Below, one piece after another: positions 19,962 to 29,096 of a stretch of 64,000 nt of DNA. The position numbers and the translations under genes are program-made. The notes below the pieces were generated by a model. The model worked only from the letters and a program-made list of their open reading frames with translations, was not told where the DNA came from and ran no database searches. The stretch's first letter is position 1. The number at the start of each line of letters is the position of its first letter. Source of the DNA: Marinomonas rhizomae (GTDB lineage: Bacteria; Pseudomonadota; Gammaproteobacteria; Pseudomonadales; Marinomonadaceae); contig NZ_QNSE01000012.1 of the NCBI RefSeq assembly GCF_003315485.1, positions 1 through 64,000 on the forward strand, written 5' to 3'.

Positions 19962-21182
19962 TCACACCATAACAAGAAACTCATCAGCCCACCTAATCGC
20001 ATCTAAATAGGTTTTTTTCAGATCATCTAAATCTTGAGAGTTCTTTATGGCTTGACCATTACCATAATGCTCGACTAGATCAAGCGTATTACCTACTCTT
20101 CCTGATCGATGCACTATCGCATTAATAAATTCATTGGGTAAAGGCAACTCTCCGAGCACTTCGCCTAGCTTCATTCCGGTGCAGACATCAATCATTGATA
20201 ACATCCCGGCTAAAAAGTATTTATCTTGATTGTTATAGCCTCGACGATGAGCAAACAATTCCGCATGTTTCGCACGAACCATAATTTGCTCCAGTAATAC
20301 ATGTCTATCACCAATCATTTCAGACATTAACAATAAATTAGTTAATGATTTAAGCTTTTCCACACCGATCAGCATGATAGCTAAGCGAACAGAATCTACC
20401 GAGGCGACTAAACCAGTAATAGGAGAGTTTAAGTAACGTAATAATTTATGAACAAGACCAGCATCTTGGCTGACTATCCGCTCCAATTCATCAATACTTA
20501 AAACAGAGGTATTTAACAGCGAGGACATTAGCTGAAGCAATGTCATACTGTTTACTTTAGATGCCTTACTGGTCACCATCTCAGGCTTTTCAAAAAAGTA
20601 TCCCTGAAAATATTCGATGCCTAACAAACGACAAAATTGGTAGTCTTCCCATGTTTCAACTTTTTCAGCAATAATCTTGACGTTAAAGCCTCTAAGCGCT
20701 TCAAATTGTTTATGAAAATCATCATGACCTAAAGCCAATATATCTAATTTGATGTAGTCTGCCAGCTCAATAAAAGGGGTCAACTTACTACTGAATACAA
20801 AATCGTCTAATGCAATAGAGCAGCCAGCGTTTACCCAGCGACGCAAAGACGACAGTAAGACCGCATCAAAACCGGAATCCTCCAACACCTCAATCACAAT
20901 ATTTTCTTTGTTGATAGGCATGCCACTTGGGCTCAGCAAATAGGCACGAGGAAAATTAATAAATGCCTTGCTTGTTCCAACAAGGTTTTCCATACCTAAT
21001 TCAAAAAGACTAGCAGCAATGACCTGAGCCGTTGCACCAACTTCATCAATGACATTGGCCTGTGTCGCAAGCGCATTATTGCGATAAAGGAGCTCATACC
21101 CCATTACAGCAAGGCGGCTATCCACAATTGGCTGTCTTGCCAATGCAACATTAGAGTGAGCTGATAGTGAATTTTCGGCCAT
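19962..21182 (-). CDS. EAL-like plus HDOD signalling protein (YuxH type)
   Basis: An N-terminal EAL-like domain (about residues 10-190) is followed by an HDOD domain (about 195-400). The EAL signature is changed to GYELLYRN, although IALDDF, YIKLDIL, IIAEKVET and YFQGYFFEKP are recognisable. This is the usual state of the YuxH family, where c-di-GMP hydrolysis is doubtful and binding or protein contact is more likely. HDOD lacks the HD catalytic pair and acts as a protein-interaction module. ATG at 21182 is used (406 aa, GGAA 6 nt upstream); a TTG 15 nt earlier is less likely. Its start is divergent from ilvD, and the RsmZ-like RNA lies beyond its stop on the same strand. Confidence 0.88.
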   Translation of the reverse strand: MAENSLSAHSNVALARQPIVDSRLAVMGYELLYRNNALATQANVIDEVGATAQVIAASLFELGMENLVGTSKAFINFPRAYLLSPSGMPINKENIVIEVLEDSGFDAVLLSSLRRWVNAGCSIALDDFVFSSKLTPFIELADYIKLDILALGHDDFHKQFEALRGFNVKIIAEKVETWEDYQFCRLLGIEYFQGYFFEKPEMVTSKASKVNSMTLLQLMSSLLNTSVLSIDELERIVSQDAGLVHKLLRYLNSPITGLVASVDSVRLAIMLIGVEKLKSLTNLLLMSEMIGDRHVLLEQIMVRAKHAELFAHRRGYNNQDKYFLAGMLSMIDVCTGMKLGEVLGELPLPNEFINAIVHRSGRVGNTLDLVEHYGNGQAIKNSQDLDDLKKTYLDAIRWADEFLVMV

Positions 21183-21342
21183 ATCGTTTCCGTTCAATAA
21201 AAGTATCAGTATTCATTCATACAGTGTCTCAATATTGCCTAAAAATTGCCATTGGGCATAGACAATAATCTTGGTAACATGGAGCCATTACATGTAGACA
21301 ACTATATAAAACAAGATAAAGCAAAAATCTGTGGGGAAAATA

Positions 21343-23187
21343 ATGCCAATATACCGTTCCAAGACAACCACCTCAGGCCGCAACATGGCAGGAGCTCGCG
21401 CTCTATGGCGTGCAACCGGAATGACAGACGATGATTTTCAAAAACCAATCATAGCAGTGGTCAACTCTTTCACTCAATTTGTACCAGGCCATGTTCACCT
21501 CAAAGACATGGGGCAATTAGTTGCTCGTGAAATTGAAGCCGCAGGTGGTGTAGCAAAAGAATTTAACACTATCGCTGTCGATGACGGTATCGCCATGGGA
21601 CATGATGGCATGCTTTATAGCCTCCCCTCTCGTGATTTAATCGCTGACTCTGTTGAATACATGGTTAATGCCCATTGCGCCGATGCTATGGTTTGTATTT
21701 CTAACTGTGACAAAATCACACCAGGAATGTTAATGGCTGCGATGCGCATAAACATTCCGGTTATTTTTGTGTCTGGCGGCCCTATGGAAGCGGGCAAAAC
21801 AAAACTGTCCGAGAACAAACTTGACCTAGTCGATGCCATGGTTATCGCAGCAGACCCAACGGCAACGGATGAAAAAGTCGCCGAGTACGAGCGCTCTGCA
21901 TGTCCAACCTGTGGTTCTTGCTCAGGCATGTTTACGGCGAACTCCATGAACTGCCTAACCGAAGCGCTTGGTCTAAGTTTACCAGGTAATGGCACGACAC
22001 TAGCAACTCACTCTGACCGTCGCCGTTTGTTTTTAGATGCAGGTCGTCGCATTGTCGACATTACCAAACGCTACTATGAAAATGACGAATTGCATTGGGC
22101 TCCTCGTGCCATTGCCAATTTTGAAGCCTTTGAAAATGCGATGACTCTAGACATCGCTATGGGCGGATCTACCAATACCATCCTGCATTTATTAGCCATT
22201 GCTCGTGAAGCGAATGTAGAATTTACTATGGAGGATATTGACCACTTATCCCGTCGTGTTCCACAACTTTGTAAGGTCGCTCCAAACTCACCTAAGTACC
22301 ATATTGAAGATGTACACCGTGCCGGTGGCATCTTTGGCTTATTGGGTGAACTTGATCGCGCAGGCTTGTTACATAACCAATGCCACACGGTACATGCAAC
22401 AAACCTAGAAGAGGCGCTTGAAACTTGGGATATAATGCGCTCACCAACACCAGAAGTGATTGAGTTCTACAAAGCGGGTCCAGCAGGCATTCCAACGCAA
22501 ACTGCGTTTAGCCAGTCAACTCGCTGGCCTTCACTGGATGGCGATCGCAAAGACGGCTGTTTCCGCTCTATCGAAAACGCGTTCTCTCTTGAAGGAGGCT
22601 TAGCCGTTCTTTACGGTAACATCGCGCTTGATGGTTGCGTGGTGAAAAGTGCAGGTGTAGACGAGTCAATTCTTGTGTTTGAAGGCCGTGCTCACGTAAC
22701 AGAATCTCAAGACGAAGCGGTTCAGAATATTCTTGACGATAAAGTGGAAGCCGGTGACATTGTCATCGTTCGCTATGAAGGTCCCAAAGGCGGACCAGGC
22801 ATGCAAGAAATGCTTTACCCAACGTCTTACATTAAGTCAAAAGGGTTAGGCAAAGCCTGTGCACTACTAACCGACGGCCGTTTCTCTGGTGGTACATCAG
22901 GCCTGTCTATCGGCCACGCTTCACCTGAAGCGGCAGCCGGCGGCGCAATTGGTTTGGTTGAAAATGGCGACCGTATTTTGATCGACATTCCAAACCGCTC
23001 TATCAATGTTTTGCTTAGCGATGAAGAGCTGCAAACTCGTCGCAACGCGATGAACGCAAAAGGCGCAAACGCTTGGAAACCAGTAGACGAACGTCCACGT
23101 AAAGTTTCTCCAGCATTAAAGGTATACGCACACTTTGCGACCAGTGCGGACAAAGGGGCGGTACGCGACATTAGTCAAATCGACTAA
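21343..23187 (+). CDS. ilvD: Dihydroxy-acid dehydratase
   Basis: An iron-sulfur enzyme of valine, leucine and isoleucine synthesis that dehydrates 2,3-dihydroxy acids to 2-oxo acids. Cluster cysteines appear in [10 protein letters not shown] and [17 protein letters not shown], and [14 protein letters not shown] is the C-terminal signature. The ATG at 21343 follows GGGGA by 5 nt; an in-frame GTG 12 nt earlier overlaps that Shine-Dalgarno and is rejected. This gives 614 aa, near the E. coli length. It is monocistronic, with its own terminator; no leader peptide was evident upstream. Confidence 0.97.
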   Translation: MPIYRSKTTTSGRNMAGARALWRATGMTDDDFQKPIIAVVNSFTQFVPGHVHLKDMGQLVAREIEAAGGVAKEFNTIAVDDGIAMGHDGMLYSLPSRDLIADSVEYMVNAHCADAMVCISNCDKITPGMLMAAMRINIPVIFVSGGPMEAGKTKLSENKLDLVDAMVIAADPTATDEKVAEYERSACPTCGSCSGMFTANSMNCLTEALGLSLPGNGTTLATHSDRRRLFLDAGRRIVDITKRYYENDELHWAPRAIANFEAFENAMTLDIAMGGSTNTILHLLAIAREANVEFTMEDIDHLSRRVPQLCKVAPNSPKYHIEDVHRAGGIFGLLGELDRAGLLHNQCHTVHATNLEEALETWDIMRSPTPEVIEFYKAGPAGIPTQTAFSQSTRWPSLDGDRKDGCFRSIENAFSLEGGLAVLYGNIALDGCVVKSAGVDESILVFEGRAHVTESQDEAVQNILDDKVEAGDIVIVRYEGPKGGPGMQEMLYPTSYIKSKGLGKACALLTDGRFSGGTSGLSIGHASPEAAAGGAIGLVENGDRILIDIPNRSINVLLSDEELQTRRNAMNAKGANAWKPVDERPRKVSPALKVYAHFATSADKGAVRDISQID

Positions 23188-23206
23188 TGATTAAAAAGTA
23201 ATACGC

Positions 23207-23247
23207 AAAAGGCCGCTTTGCCAGATATAGGCGCTGCGGCCTTTTTT
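23207..23247 (+). terminator. ilvD terminator
   Basis: A stem AAAAGGCCGC/GCGGCCTTTT separated by 19 nt and followed by a T-tract, 20 nt after the ilvD stop. Confidence 0.8.
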
Positions 23248-23281
23248 ATTCAAAATCTCATGACTCATTACAGGAAAAACC

Positions 23282-24124
23282 ATGCTCAGCTATCGCCATA
23301 TTTATCATGCAGGCAACCACGCTGATATTTTAAAACATTTGACAGTCAGTCAAATATGTCGCCATTTTATAAAAAAAGACGCGCCTTTTTTCTATTTGGA
23401 TACACACGCTGGCATTGGTCAATACTCGCTAGATTCTGAGCAGGCGCAAAAGAACAAAGAGTTCCATTCGGGGATAGCACGACTGCTTAACGAAGATAAC
23501 CTTCCTGAACCATTGGAAAATCTGTTAGACATCATCCGAGAAATGAACCCAACAGACACCTTAGAGCTTTACCCTGGTAGCCCAAAAGTGGTCGACTATT
23601 ACGTTCGCCAAAAAGACAAGCTACACTTATGTGAGCTACATCCAAACGATTACCCAATTTTAGCGGCACTTTTCCCAAATAAGCGTAAAGCTAATGTTGT
23701 AAAAGACAATGGTTTTGCCGCCGTTAAGGCGATGTTGCCACCACCACAAAAGCGTGGATTCGTGCTAATGGACCCACCTTATGAAGTCAAAAAAGATTAC
23801 CAATATGTGGTTCAGGCATTAGAGGATGGCTACAAGCGTTTTCCTCAGGGAACCTATGCTATTTGGTATCCGGTTTTAAATCGCCTACAAGCTAACGAAT
23901 TATTAAAATCCGTAAAAGCAACGAATATTCGCAATGTGCTTTTACTAGAGCTTTGCATTAGAAACACAGAACAGGAGCGTGGCATGGCAGGAAGCGGTAT
24001 GATTATCGTCAATCCACCTTGGACTTTAGAAAAAGAAGCAAAGGAGTTTCTGCCTGCTTTAAGCCAGTTACTAGCAGAAGATAATAATGCAGGTTACCAA
24101 ATTACTTGGATCACCCCAGAATAA
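23282..24124 (+). CDS. rlmJ: 23S rRNA (adenine-2030-N6)-methyltransferase RlmJ
   Basis: Methylates A2030 of 23S rRNA using SAM. The N-terminal LSYRHIYHAGNHADILKH is diagnostic of the family. LDTHAGIGQY forms the SAM pocket and VLMDPPYE is the catalytic D/N-PPY motif. The 280-aa length equals that of E. coli RlmJ. It is followed after 22 nt by a PAS/GGDEF-like gene with a strong ribosome binding site, and the two are probably co-transcribed. Confidence 0.95.
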   Translation: MLSYRHIYHAGNHADILKHLTVSQICRHFIKKDAPFFYLDTHAGIGQYSLDSEQAQKNKEFHSGIARLLNEDNLPEPLENLLDIIREMNPTDTLELYPGSPKVVDYYVRQKDKLHLCELHPNDYPILAALFPNKRKANVVKDNGFAAVKAMLPPPQKRGFVLMDPPYEVKKDYQYVVQALEDGYKRFPQGTYAIWYPVLNRLQANELLKSVKATNIRNVLLLELCIRNTEQERGMAGSGMIIVNPPWTLEKEAKEFLPALSQLLAEDNNAGYQITWITPE

Positions 24125-24146
24125 CCATATTATAAAGGAGCGCGTC

Positions 24147-25370
24147 ATGGACACGCCTTTCGAACTCGCGTTTAAGTACATGCCAACGCCCGCTTTTATA
24201 ATAGAAAGCAGCACGGGTAAGTTGATATCATACAATCGCAACTTTGAAATTTTTTTTGAAAACTTTAATGCGACCCCTTCAGATACATGGGAATCTCTTT
24301 GCGAAAATGCCGTCTCTTTTGATGATTGGCAGGCACTCAACAGCAAAGTTAAAAACGGCAGCATCGAGCGCTGTGAAAATTTAATTCGTGTTGGCGATAA
24401 ACTCATTAACATGCAACTTGAAATGCGCCATCTTGGTGATACAGTTTTGGCTTGCGTTTACAATACTGACCACATGGATCTTTCTGCTGCTGAAAACACC
24501 CTGCTAAAATTCGCACTCACTGAATCTTCTGCAGGATTGTGGATTTGGGAAACAGGGTCCGATTTAGTATCTTGTTCGAAATCTATTGCAACACTATTAA
24601 ATTATCCGCTTGATAAAACACCACGTTCGACAGCAGAATGGCATGCACTCGTTCACCCAGATGATGTAAAAAGATTGGCCACTATCGTCAATGAACATGT
24701 CGCACTTAATCAAGACTATTATGAAGTGGAATACCGCATCCTGACCGGCGATCAACATTATCTTTGGGTCAAAGAACGTGGTAGAAGCTATACTAAAGGT
24801 CCTGATGGCAGTATTAAAAAAATCATTGGCTTCATGGTAGATATCAGCCACCAAAAAGCTCTAGAAGAACATTTGCGCAACCAGGCTACGTTTGATGAAT
24901 TAACTGGATTATTGACCCGTGGTGCGGCGCTAACACATTTTAAAAAACAACTGGGCTTAGCAAAACGTCAATACACGCCATTAACCATGGCAAAAATCAA
25001 CCTTGATGCCAATGAACGTCTTAGCAAACTTCCAATGGAAGCTCGTAACATTGCGATTCAAACCTCAGCCCGTTACATCTATAAAAAGATCCGCGAAGCT
25101 GATGTTTTAGCACGAGTAGAGCCTGATAAACTGCTATTGTTGCTACCTAATACCAGCGTCAAAGATGCAAAAAATTTATTAAAACACATCATCAACCCAA
25201 CAGAAGATGAGAAGTCAACCTTATTCGAAGGTAACTCAGACCCAATGGATTTCTGTATTGGTATAGCCGCCTTTCCAGAAGATGGTGAAACCATTGAAGA
25301 ATTGGCACTCAGCGCAAATCAAGCCGTTGAAGATGGCCAAGCGTCTTGTAAACAAATCGTCGTTAACTAA
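24147..25370 (+). CDS. PAS-domain protein with degenerate GGDEF domain
   Basis: A 407-aa soluble sensor-like protein. A first PAS-like domain covers about residues 1-105 and a second, PAS_3/PAC-type (WLWVKERGR-like core, GFMVDIS) covers about 115-238. A GGDEF-like domain follows, starting at FDELTGLLTRGAAL. The catalytic signature is replaced: EPDKL (325-329) stands where GGDEF should be, so diguanylate cyclase activity is unlikely. It may bind c-di-GMP or GTP, or signal by dimerisation. The ATG at 24147 has AAGGAG 8 nt upstream; a longer reading would overlap rlmJ. Confidence 0.88.
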   Translation: MDTPFELAFKYMPTPAFIIESSTGKLISYNRNFEIFFENFNATPSDTWESLCENAVSFDDWQALNSKVKNGSIERCENLIRVGDKLINMQLEMRHLGDTVLACVYNTDHMDLSAAENTLLKFALTESSAGLWIWETGSDLVSCSKSIATLLNYPLDKTPRSTAEWHALVHPDDVKRLATIVNEHVALNQDYYEVEYRILTGDQHYLWVKERGRSYTKGPDGSIKKIIGFMVDISHQKALEEHLRNQATFDELTGLLTRGAALTHFKKQLGLAKRQYTPLTMAKINLDANERLSKLPMEARNIAIQTSARYIYKKIREADVLARVEPDKLLLLLPNTSVKDAKNLLKHIINPTEDEKSTLFEGNSDPMDFCIGIAAFPEDGETIEELALSANQAVEDGQASCKQIVVN

Positions 25371-25385
25371 ATTGAGTTTTCAAAC

Positions 25386-25418
25386 AAAAACGCCGCATTT
25401 CCTAAATGCGGCGTTTTT
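25386..25418. terminator. Bidirectional terminator between the PAS gene and yjbQ
   Basis: A perfect 15-bp stem AAAAACGCCGCATTT/AAATGCGGCGTTTTT with a 3-nt loop. T-rich arms on both strands allow it to end both the rlmJ-PAS transcript and the converging folA-yjbQ transcript. Confidence 0.88.
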
Positions 25419-25445
25419 ATTTTTAGCAAATATTATTGCTTAGTA

Positions 25446-25865
25446 TTATTCACCTTGCAGTGTTAAAACAATCCGCCTCACACCGCCATGATCTCGATGC
25501 TCTCCTAAATAGATCCCCTGCCAAATCCCCAAGCACAACCGCTTATCACGAATAGAAATCATCAGTGATGATCCCAGCATACTGGCTTTTATATGTGCCG
25601 GCATGTCATCACTACCTTCATAAATATGCTCATAATAAGGCTGATTTTCCGGCACCATGTGAGAAAAATGACGTTCCATATCTCGGCGTACCGAGGGATC
25701 GGCGTTTTCGTTGATCGTCAAAGAAGCCGAAGTATGCAACAGCTGAATATGCAATAACCCTATCGAAACTGGCGACATTTTTGACAAAGCGATTTCCACC
25801 TGCTCAGTGATCAAATGAAAACCTCGACGCATCGCTGGCAATTGAAACTCAATTTGTTGCCACAT
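25446..25865 (-). CDS. yjbQ: YjbQ family protein (UPF0047)
   Basis: A small conserved protein, 139 aa, whose E. coli homologue has weak thiamine phosphate synthase activity and whose true role is unsettled. [28 protein letters not shown] and the [17 protein letters not shown] region are family signatures, with His and Asp residues lining a presumed metal site. It starts 6 nt after folA and is surely co-transcribed with it. Confidence 0.93.
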   Translation of the reverse strand: MWQQIEFQLPAMRRGFHLITEQVEIALSKMSPVSIGLLHIQLLHTSASLTINENADPSVRRDMERHFSHMVPENQPYYEHIYEGSDDMPAHIKASMLGSSLMISIRDKRLCLGIWQGIYLGEHRDHGGVRRIVLTLQGE

Positions 25866-25871
25866 AACAAA

Positions 25872-26381
25872 TTACTCTGCGCTGGTTCTTTGGTAAACCG
25901 AAAAACGGTAATCGTATGGATTCGGCCCTTCAGCAACAAACGCTTCTTCACCGATCAGAGTAAAAGACGGCCAATCTACCTCTGGGAAAAAGGCATCACC
26001 TTTTACTTCAGCATCAACGTGAGTAATGTACAAACGATCCGCACGCTCTAGCGCCAATTGATAAATTTGCGCACCACCGATCACCATTACTTCCTCTTGC
26101 CCATTCACCAAGCAAATATCTTCACCAAGGGAGATTGCATCTTCCAACGTCATCACCACATCAACCCCCTCTGCTTGATAAGCAGGATCGCGGCTAATGA
26201 CAATATTGCGTCGACCTGGCAAAGGCTTTCCTATGGACTCAAAGGTCTTACGCCCCATCACAATAGGCTTTCCCATGGTCGCTTGCTTGAAGTATTTAAG
26301 GTCATTTGGCAAATGCCAAGGTAGAGAATTATTAATACCGATTGTTCGGTTCGTAGACATAGCGACAATAAGTGACAACAT
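25872..26381 (-). CDS. folA: Dihydrofolate reductase
   Basis: Reduces dihydrofolate to tetrahydrofolate with NADPH. MLSLIVAMSTNRTIG is the N-terminal strand, LPWHLPNDLKYFK carries the active-site acid, and MGRKTFESIGKPLPGRRN is the NADPH-binding signature. The 169-aa length is typical of chromosomal enzymes. It is divergent from thyA, whose product makes the dihydrofolate this enzyme recycles. Confidence 0.97.
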   Translation of the reverse strand: MLSLIVAMSTNRTIGINNSLPWHLPNDLKYFKQATMGKPIVMGRKTFESIGKPLPGRRNIVISRDPAYQAEGVDVVMTLEDAISLGEDICLVNGQEEVMVIGGAQIYQLALERADRLYITHVDAEVKGDAFFPEVDWPSFTLIGEEAFVAEGPNPYDYRFSVYQRTSAE

Positions 26382-26545
26382 AAAATAACCTGCTTAAAAA
26401 TCTTGGCTCTTCTCTGCTCCGACAATCCAAGAGCAAAGGCTTCTGATATAATCAATGGCATTTATTATACCCATGACGATGCAGATTGCATTTCCTAACC
26501 TGTATTACTAGCATTCGTCGAGGCCAAAACAGACAAGGCATTTTT

Positions 26546-27397
26546 ATGAAACAGTATTTAGATCTCTGTAACCGTATCGTCAATGAAGGTGAGTGGGTCA
26601 ACAACGAACGGACAGGCAAGCGCTGCCTGACCATTATTAATGCCGACCTTACTTATGATGTCAGCAAAGGCGAGTTTCCACTCGTTACCACTCGTAAAAG
26701 CTACTGGAAATCTGCCATTGCAGAAATCATCGGTTACTTAAGAGGCTATGATAATGCCGCAGATTTTCGAGCACTCGGTACAAAAACATGGGATGCCAAT
26801 GCCAACAAAAATCAAACTTGGCTAAACAATCCTTATCGTAAAGGCGAAGACGATATGGGACTTTGCTACGGCGCCATTGGCCGTAACTTCCCCAAGCCAG
26901 ACGGTGGTCATATCGATCTATTAAAACAAATTGTTGATGATCTCAGTCGTGGCATAGATAACCGCGGAGAAATTCTTACATTTTATCATCCTGGCGCGTT
27001 TCATATGGCCTGCCTTCGTCCTTGCATGTATAACCACCACTTTTCATTGCTTGGCGACACACTTTATCTTAACAGTACTCAACGCAGCTGTGATGTACCA
27101 CTAGGGCTTAATTTCAACATGGTTCAAGTGTATGTATTGCTTGCCATCGTTGCACAAATCACAGGTAAAAAACCGGGCAAAGCCTTTCATAAGATAGTAA
27201 ACGCTCATATCTATGAAGATCAGCTAGAGTTAATGCGTGATGTACAGCTGAAACGCGAGCCCTATCCATTACCAACATTAAAAATCAACCCAGAAATCAA
27301 ATCACTAAAAGACGTAGAAACCTGGGTCACAATGGACGACTTCGAAATAGAAGGCTATCAATTCCACGACCCCATTGCCTACCCTTTCTCAGTTTAA
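26546..27397 (+). CDS. thyA: Thymidylate synthase
   Basis: Converts dUMP to dTMP using methylene-tetrahydrofolate. The catalytic Cys160 lies in [10 protein letters not shown], followed by [16 protein letters not shown] (dUMP phosphate and base binding). The 283-aa form belongs to the Vibrio-like branch, where RPC replaces the usual PPC of E. coli ThyA. The ATG at 26546 is preferred (AAGG about 9 nt upstream) over a 20-residue extension without conservation. In many gammaproteobacteria thyA follows lgt on the same strand; here it is reversed and separated from lgt by three genes. Confidence 0.95.
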   Translation: MKQYLDLCNRIVNEGEWVNNERTGKRCLTIINADLTYDVSKGEFPLVTTRKSYWKSAIAEIIGYLRGYDNAADFRALGTKTWDANANKNQTWLNNPYRKGEDDMGLCYGAIGRNFPKPDGGHIDLLKQIVDDLSRGIDNRGEILTFYHPGAFHMACLRPCMYNHHFSLLGDTLYLNSTQRSCDVPLGLNFNMVQVYVLLAIVAQITGKKPGKAFHKIVNAHIYEDQLELMRDVQLKREPYPLPTLKINPEIKSLKDVETWVTMDDFEIEGYQFHDPIAYPFSV

Positions 27398-27411
27398 GCT
27401 GCCTAACAAGC

Positions 27412-27443
27412 AAAACGGCGAGCCAATTATGGCTTCGCCGTTT
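27412..27443 (+). terminator. Probable thyA terminator
   Basis: Stem AAACGGCG-AGCC/GGCT-TCGCCGTTT with a 6-nt loop and one bulge, 15 nt after thyA. The T-tract is short (TTTGTTATTT). Confidence 0.6.
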
Positions 27444-27477
27444 GTTATTTACATCGACTTTTTAGGATTGATTCAGC

Positions 27478-27978
27478 TTATAAGAACTTTTCTATCAAAA
27501 CCTCATTAATATATTTTTCACGAACTTTAGCGTGCTTTTTCGCAACACCAACGACATTAAAGCCTTGCTTTAAATACGTTGCTAAAGCATTTGGGTTATC
27601 TTCTCTGACGTAGGCAAACAACTTCTCATAACCTTTTGCTTTTGCTCGCTCAAATGTTGACTCAAATAAGCTAGATGCAACACCTTGCCTTCTACAACTA
27701 GCATCAACAAAGGTTCCAATAACACCGACATGGTCAAAAGCATGAGTATAAGCAGCAAACGGCTCGACATTTTGAAAGCCAACGACATTTGAACTCTCTT
27801 CATTTAACGCCACATGAAACACACCATGTTTAGGAAAATCTTGAATAAACTGCCTTTCCTCTTCCTCTGAAAAAGTAATATCAAGCACGGTGAAAAGACC
27901 TTCCTCAATAATTGGGTTCAAAATATTGACTATGCCTAGTGCATCTTTTACTTGCGCCTCTCTAACCAAGAGCATCAT
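27478..27978 (-). CDS. GNAT family N-acetyltransferase
   Basis: A 166-aa acetyl-CoA-dependent acetyltransferase with the CoA-binding loop RRQGVASSLF and the following FERAKAKGYEKLFAYVREDNP region. Its substrate cannot be named; the fold resembles phosphinothricin/L-amino-acid acetyltransferases. The ATG at 27978 has AAGGA 6 nt upstream. It overlaps the end of the upstream acetyltransferase gene by 17 nt, so the two are translationally coupled. A much longer open frame upstream runs through that gene and is rejected. It is last in a three-gene cluster. Confidence 0.88.
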   Translation of the reverse strand: MMLLVREAQVKDALGIVNILNPIIEEGLFTVLDITFSEEEERQFIQDFPKHGVFHVALNEESSNVVGFQNVEPFAAYTHAFDHVGVIGTFVDASCRRQGVASSLFESTFERAKAKGYEKLFAYVREDNPNALATYLKQGFNVVGVAKKHAKVREKYINEVLIEKFL

Positions 27979-28489
27979 GTTTTTCCTTAACGAATTTATG
28001 ATATTCAATACAATCAATGCCTTCACCTCGTACTTTTGCGAAATTGGCATGACACTTAACATCAAAAAATCCGTTGTGTACCAGCACTTTCTGCGAAGCA
28101 ATGTTATCCACCGAAGCAAAAGCAATTAACGTTTGCAGATTAAGTTCATTAGCCACTTGAATAATTTGCTCCACTGCACGTTTAGCGATACCACGTCCGG
28201 CAAAATTTTCGCCTATCCGGTAACCTAAATAAGCCTCGCTCAAAACCAAATTAATATCCGTGAGATTGATACGTCCGGCCATTTCACCACTGTCATCAAT
28301 AATAAGCATCGGCAACATGACTTTTCTTTGGTGCTGTGAGAGAAGTTCTTCAATATGCTTTTTTACACCTTCATCACTGTAAAAACCAACTTCCCGTGGA
28401 TTGATATGTGCTTCAAACCACGTTCTATTTCCTGTTTCAAATTGCAGCAAAGCTCGAAAATCAGATCGAGATAATAAACGCAGTTCCAT
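27962..28489 (-). CDS. GNAT family N-acetyltransferase, RimJ/RimL-like
   Basis: A 175-aa acetyltransferase with YLGYRIGENFAGRGIAKRAV (acetyl-CoA loop) and FASVDNIASQKVLVHNGF, both typical of RimJ/RimL enzymes that modify protein N-termini or amines. The ATG at 28489 is used (AAGGATTTGAGG upstream); a TTG 9 nt earlier overlaps the Shine-Dalgarno. It sits 23 nt after a P-loop kinase-like gene and overlaps the next acetyltransferase, forming a compact cluster between lgt and thyA. Confidence 0.88.
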   Translation of the reverse strand: MELRLLSRSDFRALLQFETGNRTWFEAHINPREVGFYSDEGVKKHIEELLSQHQRKVMLPMLIIDDSGEMAGRINLTDINLVLSEAYLGYRIGENFAGRGIAKRAVEQIIQVANELNLQTLIAFASVDNIASQKVLVHNGFFDVKCHANFAKVRGEGIDCIEYHKFVKEKHDALG

Positions 28490-28512
28490 TCGCCTCAAAT
28501 CCTTTATACAAG

Positions 28513-28998
28513 CTAATTTCTGATGATGTTAAGACCCTCATCTTCGGATGGAGCCTGAAAATATTGAATAACGTGATAGAAAACTGTTTCATTATCAAAC
28601 TGAGCTCGTTCAGGTTGCTCGACTCGACGTTTTGCAAGTTGAGTCAGGCATTGCTCATCGCTCAAATCGAGAAAAATAAGCTCGTGTTGGCTTTGAACTT
28701 CAGAACACAATTGCTTGAACCATGCTCGCTGGTTAACAGTATTGGCAGGAAAATCCATCACCACATTGGCTCCTGTCTGCAAGATACTCTGCACATGTGC
28801 TTTCACAAAAGGTTTTATCAACGCAGAGAAAGTTAAGTAATCATCGAAAGAGCGAATTTGATTAGGGTAGTGGGCTGTAAGCCAATCATCTTCCGATAGC
28901 AGCACTGCGTTTTTTTCAACGGATAAAACTTTAGACTTAGTTGATTTACCTGCGCCCATTTTTCCACAGAAATAAGTGAGCGTTCCTGCATTTTTCAT
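28513..28998 (-). CDS. Small P-loop kinase-like ATPase
   Basis: A 161-aa protein with Walker A CGKMGAGKST near its N-terminus, SEDDWL as a likely substrate-binding acidic motif, VVMDFPAN as a Walker B-like strand and an Arg-rich lid (LAKRRVEQPERAQF). The build matches AAA_33-type small-molecule kinases related to zeta toxins and chloramphenicol phosphotransferase; the substrate is unknown. ATG at 28998 is used (GAAGGA 7 nt upstream). It heads a three-gene set with two acetyltransferases, which hints at a modifying or resistance role. Confidence 0.85.
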   Translation of the reverse strand: MKNAGTLTYFCGKMGAGKSTKSKVLSVEKNAVLLSEDDWLTAHYPNQIRSFDDYLTFSALIKPFVKAHVQSILQTGANVVMDFPANTVNQRAWFKQLCSEVQSQHELIFLDLSDEQCLTQLAKRRVEQPERAQFDNETVFYHVIQYFQAPSEDEGLNIIRN

Positions 28999-29051
28999 AA
29001 GCAATCCTTCTCAATAATGCCAAGCAACAAGATTAAAAGCAGGAAAACAAA

Positions 29052-29072
29052 AAAGCCAGCGAGGCTGGCTTT
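29052..29072 (-). terminator. lgt terminator
   Basis: Stem AAAGCCAGC/GCTGGCTTT with a 3-nt loop and a six-U tract on the minus strand, 24 nt after the lgt stop. It isolates rppH-ptsP-lgt from the kinase/acetyltransferase cluster downstream. Confidence 0.9.
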
Positions 29073-29096
29073 AATCGTAACTCTAAATCTTTTTAG

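Noticed and set aside
19660-20010. Plus-strand ORF of 116 codons downstream of fdxA
   Set aside because: No ribosome binding site, Lys/Asn-rich low-complexity product, and it lies antisense to the GGA-rich RNA, its promoter and its upstream site.
28045-28125. N-terminal extension of the second acetyltransferase
   Set aside because: It would run through most of the upstream acetyltransferase gene in another frame; the ATG at 27978 has a good ribosome binding site.
28408-28836. 142-codon plus-strand ORF over the kinase and acetyltransferase genes
   Set aside because: It is antisense to genes with clear P-loop and GNAT motifs and has no supporting signals.
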